From: Pelagihabitans sp965238025
Lineage (GTDB): Bacteria > Bacteroidota > Bacteroidia > Flavobacteriales > Flavobacteriaceae
Direction of reading: 5' to 3'
Assembly: GCA_965238025.1 (NCBI GenBank)
Contig: OZ250162.1
Location: 3,162,001-3,226,000, forward strand
DNA: 64,000 nucleotides
A program made the position numbers and the translations under genes. Positions 61,358-64,000 of this stretch are shown here, piece after piece (within the stretch, counting starts at the first letter, position 1; each line of letters starts with the position of its first letter). Below the pieces are notes generated by a model. That model saw only the letters and a program-made list of their open reading frames with translations, was not told where the DNA came from and did no database searches.

Positions 61358-63061
61358 TTAATATCCGGCTGCCGCGTCATCGCCACGTTTGTCGGCTCCG
61401 CCCTCTAATTTTCCATCGGGGAGCACACGAATAGCATCTACCTTGCCTATTATAGGGGTCCGTTCTTCATTAATAATATATCCCTTACCCTTTAAACCGT
61501 CTATGAGTTCGGTTGAAAAACCGTTTGGCTCAAAAGTCACAACATCCGGTAACCACTGATGATGAAAACGAGGAGCATTTACAGCTTCCTGCATGCTGAG
61601 ATTAAATTCATATGCATTTAATATGGTCTGGGCCACGGCCGTAATAATCGTAGAACCTCCAGGAGTGCCAACAACCATATAGAGTTTGCCATCTTTTTCG
61701 ACAATGGTGGGAGTCATACTACTTAGCATTCTTTTTTCGGGAGCAATACTATTGGCATCGGCGCCAATGAGCCCGAACATATTTGGCACACCTGGTTTGG
61801 CACTAAAATCGTCCATTTCATTGTTAAAGAAGAATCCTAGTTCATCGGAGTAGAGTTTGGAACCATAACCTCCATTTAAAGTCGTTGTAACAGAAACGGC
61901 ATTCCCTTGGTCATCAACAATGGAGTAGTGCGTCGTTTCCATACTTTCTACAATCTCTACATTTCCCCTTGCAACATCAGAAGATTTGGTTGCTTTGTCG
62001 AATGAAAAATTTTCCATTCTTCCTTTCAAATACTCCCCGCTCACCAAGGTACCTAAAGGAATATCCACAAAATCCGGATCACCGAGGTAGTAGTTGCGAT
62101 CGGCATAGGCACGACGTGCCGCTTCAGTAAACAATTGAATGGTCTTTTCAGAATTATGACCAAACTTGGCAACATCATAGGGCTCCATCATTCTTAATAT
62201 TTGGTTGATGGTAACCCCACCGCTGCTAGGCGGACTCATAGAGATAATCTTTAAATCCTTATAATCAAAAACAATGGGTTCGCGCCACTTGGCCTGATAT
62301 TTGGCTAGATCTTCCTCGGTTATGAAGCCTCCTTTTTGTTGAATAAAATCCGCTAGTGTCTTGGCTGTCTTGCCCTTGTAGAAACCATCTCGTCCATTTT
62401 CGGAAATACGCTGCATGGTTTCGGCCAAAGCTGGATATTTAATGACATCACCCGCAATACAGGTGATAGGGAATGTGGTCACACTATCATTTACTTCTAA
62501 AATCACATCTTTATAGTACGCTAAGCGTTTTGCCTGTTTTTTCGTAACGATTACACCTTTTTGGGCCAAAGCGATAACAGGTGCCAATATCTCCTTTAAG
62601 GGAAGGGTACCGAATTTCTTATGAACTGCAATAACACCTGCAACGGTTCCGGGTACTCCAACGGCGGTAGCCCCTTTTGTGCTCATTCCGGGGATCACGT
62701 TTCCGAGCGAATCTAAATACATATCCTTGTGGGCCGATAAGGGTGCCTTTTCGCGATAATCCAGCCCGCCAATATCCCCATTCGCCTTACGGTAGACCAT
62801 AAAACCTCCGCCACCTAAATTCCCTGCAAAGGGATATGCTACCGCCAGGGCCATTTCCGTTGCGACCATGGCGTCGAAGGCGTTACCGCCTTTTTTCAGG
62901 ATTTCCACACCAATCTTTGAGGCCTCTTCGCGGGCCGAAACAACCATTGCGCTCTCAGTAACCAATCCAGTAGGAGTTGGAGGGGCAACAGCCATGTTTT
63001 TACAATTGGTGAAAAGGCTTAAGGTAAGTAGTGTAATAACTACAGCTCTAAATACTCTCAT
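61358..63061 (-). CDS. ggt: Gamma-glutamyltransferase, lipoprotein form
   Basis: A 567-residue protein with a lipoprotein signal (lipobox LFTNC, Cys20). It shows the GGT plan: MVVSAREEASKIGVEILKKGGNAFDA, GNLGGGGFM, and the autocatalytic Thr at Thr376 in ETTHYSIVD, where cleavage yields large and small subunits. In the small subunit are TLNGGYGSKL, GVPNMFGLIGADANSIAPEKRMLSSMTPT and VVGTPGGSTIITAV. It hydrolyses or transfers the gamma-glutamyl group of glutathione in the periplasm. Length is normal. Confidence 0.95.
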   Translation of the reverse strand: MRVFRAVVITLLTLSLFTNCKNMAVAPPTPTGLVTESAMVVSAREEASKIGVEILKKGGNAFDAMVATEMALAVAYPFAGNLGGGGFMVYRKANGDIGGLDYREKAPLSAHKDMYLDSLGNVIPGMSTKGATAVGVPGTVAGVIAVHKKFGTLPLKEILAPVIALAQKGVIVTKKQAKRLAYYKDVILEVNDSVTTFPITCIAGDVIKYPALAETMQRISENGRDGFYKGKTAKTLADFIQQKGGFITEEDLAKYQAKWREPIVFDYKDLKIISMSPPSSGGVTINQILRMMEPYDVAKFGHNSEKTIQLFTEAARRAYADRNYYLGDPDFVDIPLGTLVSGEYLKGRMENFSFDKATKSSDVARGNVEIVESMETTHYSIVDDQGNAVSVTTTLNGGYGSKLYSDELGFFFNNEMDDFSAKPGVPNMFGLIGADANSIAPEKRMLSSMTPTIVEKDGKLYMVVGTPGGSTIITAVAQTILNAYEFNLSMQEAVNAPRFHHQWLPDVVTFEPNGFSTELIDGLKGKGYIINEERTPIIGKVDAIRVLPDGKLEGGADKRGDDAAAGY

Positions 63062-63090
63062 TTGAAAATAGGTTTGATTAAAAATGTACT

Positions 63091-63678
63091 TTATTTTAGT
63101 GAAATATATTTCTGTTCGGAAAAGGTAATCAATTCATCAAAAAACTCGCTAAACTCCGTCTCGAATTCCTCGTAGTGTTCTTCAAGATCTACTATGGCGA
63201 AGTTCATTTTTGATTTGTTTTTTGTCCTGCGGTTCATGCCATTTAATACCTTGCCGATCCCATCCATTTTGGAGTAGTTGAAAATCCAATTATCCGCGAT
63301 CATATAGGGCATCATTCTTTTGACACCGTCTGGCAGAATTGTATAGTTGTCTTCCAACAGGTCATAAAAATCTTCTACAAAAATAGCTAATGGAATATTG
63401 GAATAACGTGACCAATTTTTAGCAAGAAAATGGTCATAGAAAATATCGACGATTACCCTACTATAATGACTGTAATTGCGATGTAACCGTCTGCTACTCT
63501 TTTTGGGAATAGCATGGGCATCGGTAAACGTATCTATCTCCCGATGAAGAAAAATACCTTGCTGCACCCTTTCCGGCAAATGTTGATATTTATTGCCGCG
63601 AATGCTATCTGCAATAAAGTTACCAATGGTAATTTCTTTGTCACCGAAAGAGAGAAAAATATGGGCTAAAAAGTTCAT
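63091..63678 (-). CDS. ACP phosphodiesterase-family protein (AcpH/DUF479)
   Basis: A 195-residue HD-like protein beginning MNFLAHIFLSFGDKEITIGN followed by FIADSIRG, the marks of the AcpH family. It also has LHREIDTFTDAHAIPKKSSRRL and YSRVIVDIFYDHFLAKNW with the metal-binding His/Asp set. AcpH removes 4-phosphopantetheine from acyl carrier protein. It lies 29 bases from the GGT gene. Confidence 0.9.
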   Translation of the reverse strand: MNFLAHIFLSFGDKEITIGNFIADSIRGNKYQHLPERVQQGIFLHREIDTFTDAHAIPKKSSRRLHRNYSHYSRVIVDIFYDHFLAKNWSRYSNIPLAIFVEDFYDLLEDNYTILPDGVKRMMPYMIADNWIFNYSKMDGIGKVLNGMNRRTKNKSKMNFAIVDLEEHYEEFETEFSEFFDELITFSEQKYISLK

Positions 63679-63744
63679 AGGTCGGGCGAGGACTTCTTGA
63701 CCTCGAATTTACGAATTGTGACCATAGGATTAACCATAGACCTG

Positions 63745-63752
63745 TATATTTG
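63745..63752 (+). promoter_or_regulatory. Promoter -7 element of glmM
   Basis: TATATTTG matches TAnnTTTG exactly, 18 bases before the ATG at 63771, between the divergent AcpH-like gene and glmM. The -33 element is not clear. Confidence 0.55.
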
Positions 63753-63770
63753 CAAAAACTTTTTAGAATT

Positions 63771-64000
63771 ATGACACTTATCAAATCTATATCCGGTATA
63801 CGCGGAACCATTGGAGGCCAACCAGGAGACAACCTAACACCTATTGATGCGGTTAAATTTGCCGCTGCCTATGGGGTTTGGCTTAAGGAGTATTCCAACA
63901 AATCGGATTTAAAGGTGGTCATTGGGCGTGATGCCCGTATCTCTGGGGAAATGATACAAAATCTAGTCGTATCAACCTTAATCGGTTTAGGGATAGACAT
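63771..64000 (+). CDS. glmM: Phosphoglucosamine mutase, N-terminal fragment (cut by window edge)
   Basis: The plus strand opens with ATG at 63771 and stays open to the end, giving about 76 residues starting MTLIKSISGIRGTIGGQPGD. This SGIRG start, AVKFAAAYGVWLKEYS and VVIGRDARISGEMI are typical of phosphohexomutases, and ISGIRG is common in GlmM and phosphomannomutase of Bacteroidota. GlmM makes glucosamine-1-phosphate for cell-wall synthesis. The active-site Ser lies outside the window, so the substrate choice is not certain. Confidence 0.85.
   Translation, partial: MTLIKSISGIRGTIGGQPGDNLTPIDAVKFAAAYGVWLKEYSNKSDLKVVIGRDARISGEMIQNLVVSTLIGLGID

Overview
The window is chromosomal DNA of a marine-type flavobacterium (Bacteroidota, Flavobacteriaceae-like). 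The grounds are a type VI secretion system (T6SS) of the Bacteroidota-specific subtype iii, the promoter element TAnnTTTG upstream of several genes, weak or absent Shine-Dalgarno sequences, flavobacterial families such as the E1 alpha/beta fusion, and an AT-rich background. No tRNA, rRNA, CRISPR array, transposase or integrase was found.

Region 1 (1-13.4 kb) is a T6SSiii locus in two divergent arms. The leftward arm runs NlpC/P60 lipoprotein, tssG, tssN, tssK, tssO, tssH(clpV), tssE, tssF (cut by the window edge). The rightward arm runs a PKD-domain inner-membrane protein, hcp/tssD-1 with its own terminator, tssB, tssC, a second hcp, a MepA/LAS-type peptidoglycan hydrolase that looks like an effector, and an overlapping lipoprotein that looks like its immunity protein. 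VgrG, PAAR and further components are not in the window and may lie to the left.

Region 2 (13.6-24.8 kb) directly follows on the same strand. It encodes homologues of the outer-envelope proteins of Bacteroidota conjugative transposons: a TraN-like (DUF4138) protein, a TraO-like outer-membrane barrel, and two large lipoproteins whose N-termini resemble TraQ (DUF3872) but continue into long arrays of Ig-like domains (Big2, DUF5018-like, eight near-identical 252-bp HYR/DUF5011-like repeats, cadherin-like, PKD). No conjugation ATPase, relaxase or integrase is present. This TraN/O/Q-adhesin module beside a T6SS is the most novel feature. It could be an outer-envelope or surface apparatus working with, or evolving beside, the secretion system.

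Region 3 (24.8-55.4 kb) is mostly housekeeping: recG, an M1 aminopeptidase, a patatin phospholipase, two OmpA-type proteins, an FMN glutamate-synthase-like protein, an M20 amidohydrolase, a DsrE protein, a pcrA/uvrD helicase, a Crp/Fnr regulator, a Sua5/YrdC enzyme, a glycosyltransferase, holA, DoxX, a kinase-aminotransferase fusion, an E1 alpha/beta fusion, an inactive M1 peptidase fused to an outer-membrane barrel, a LOG-family protein and uvrA.

Region 4 (55.4-57.4 kb) looks like a small damage-response regulon. A LexA/CI-like XRE-S24 regulator and a TIGR03915-type DNA repair gene diverge from an array of TGGAw-ATA-wTCCA palindromes, and a matching palindrome lies upstream of uvrA.

Region 5 (57.4-64 kb) holds a GNAT acetyltransferase, a GluR0-like glutamate-receptor potassium channel, a small membrane-anchored protein, a CrtI/RetSat-type oxidoreductase, a gamma-glutamyltransferase, an AcpH-like protein and the start of glmM.
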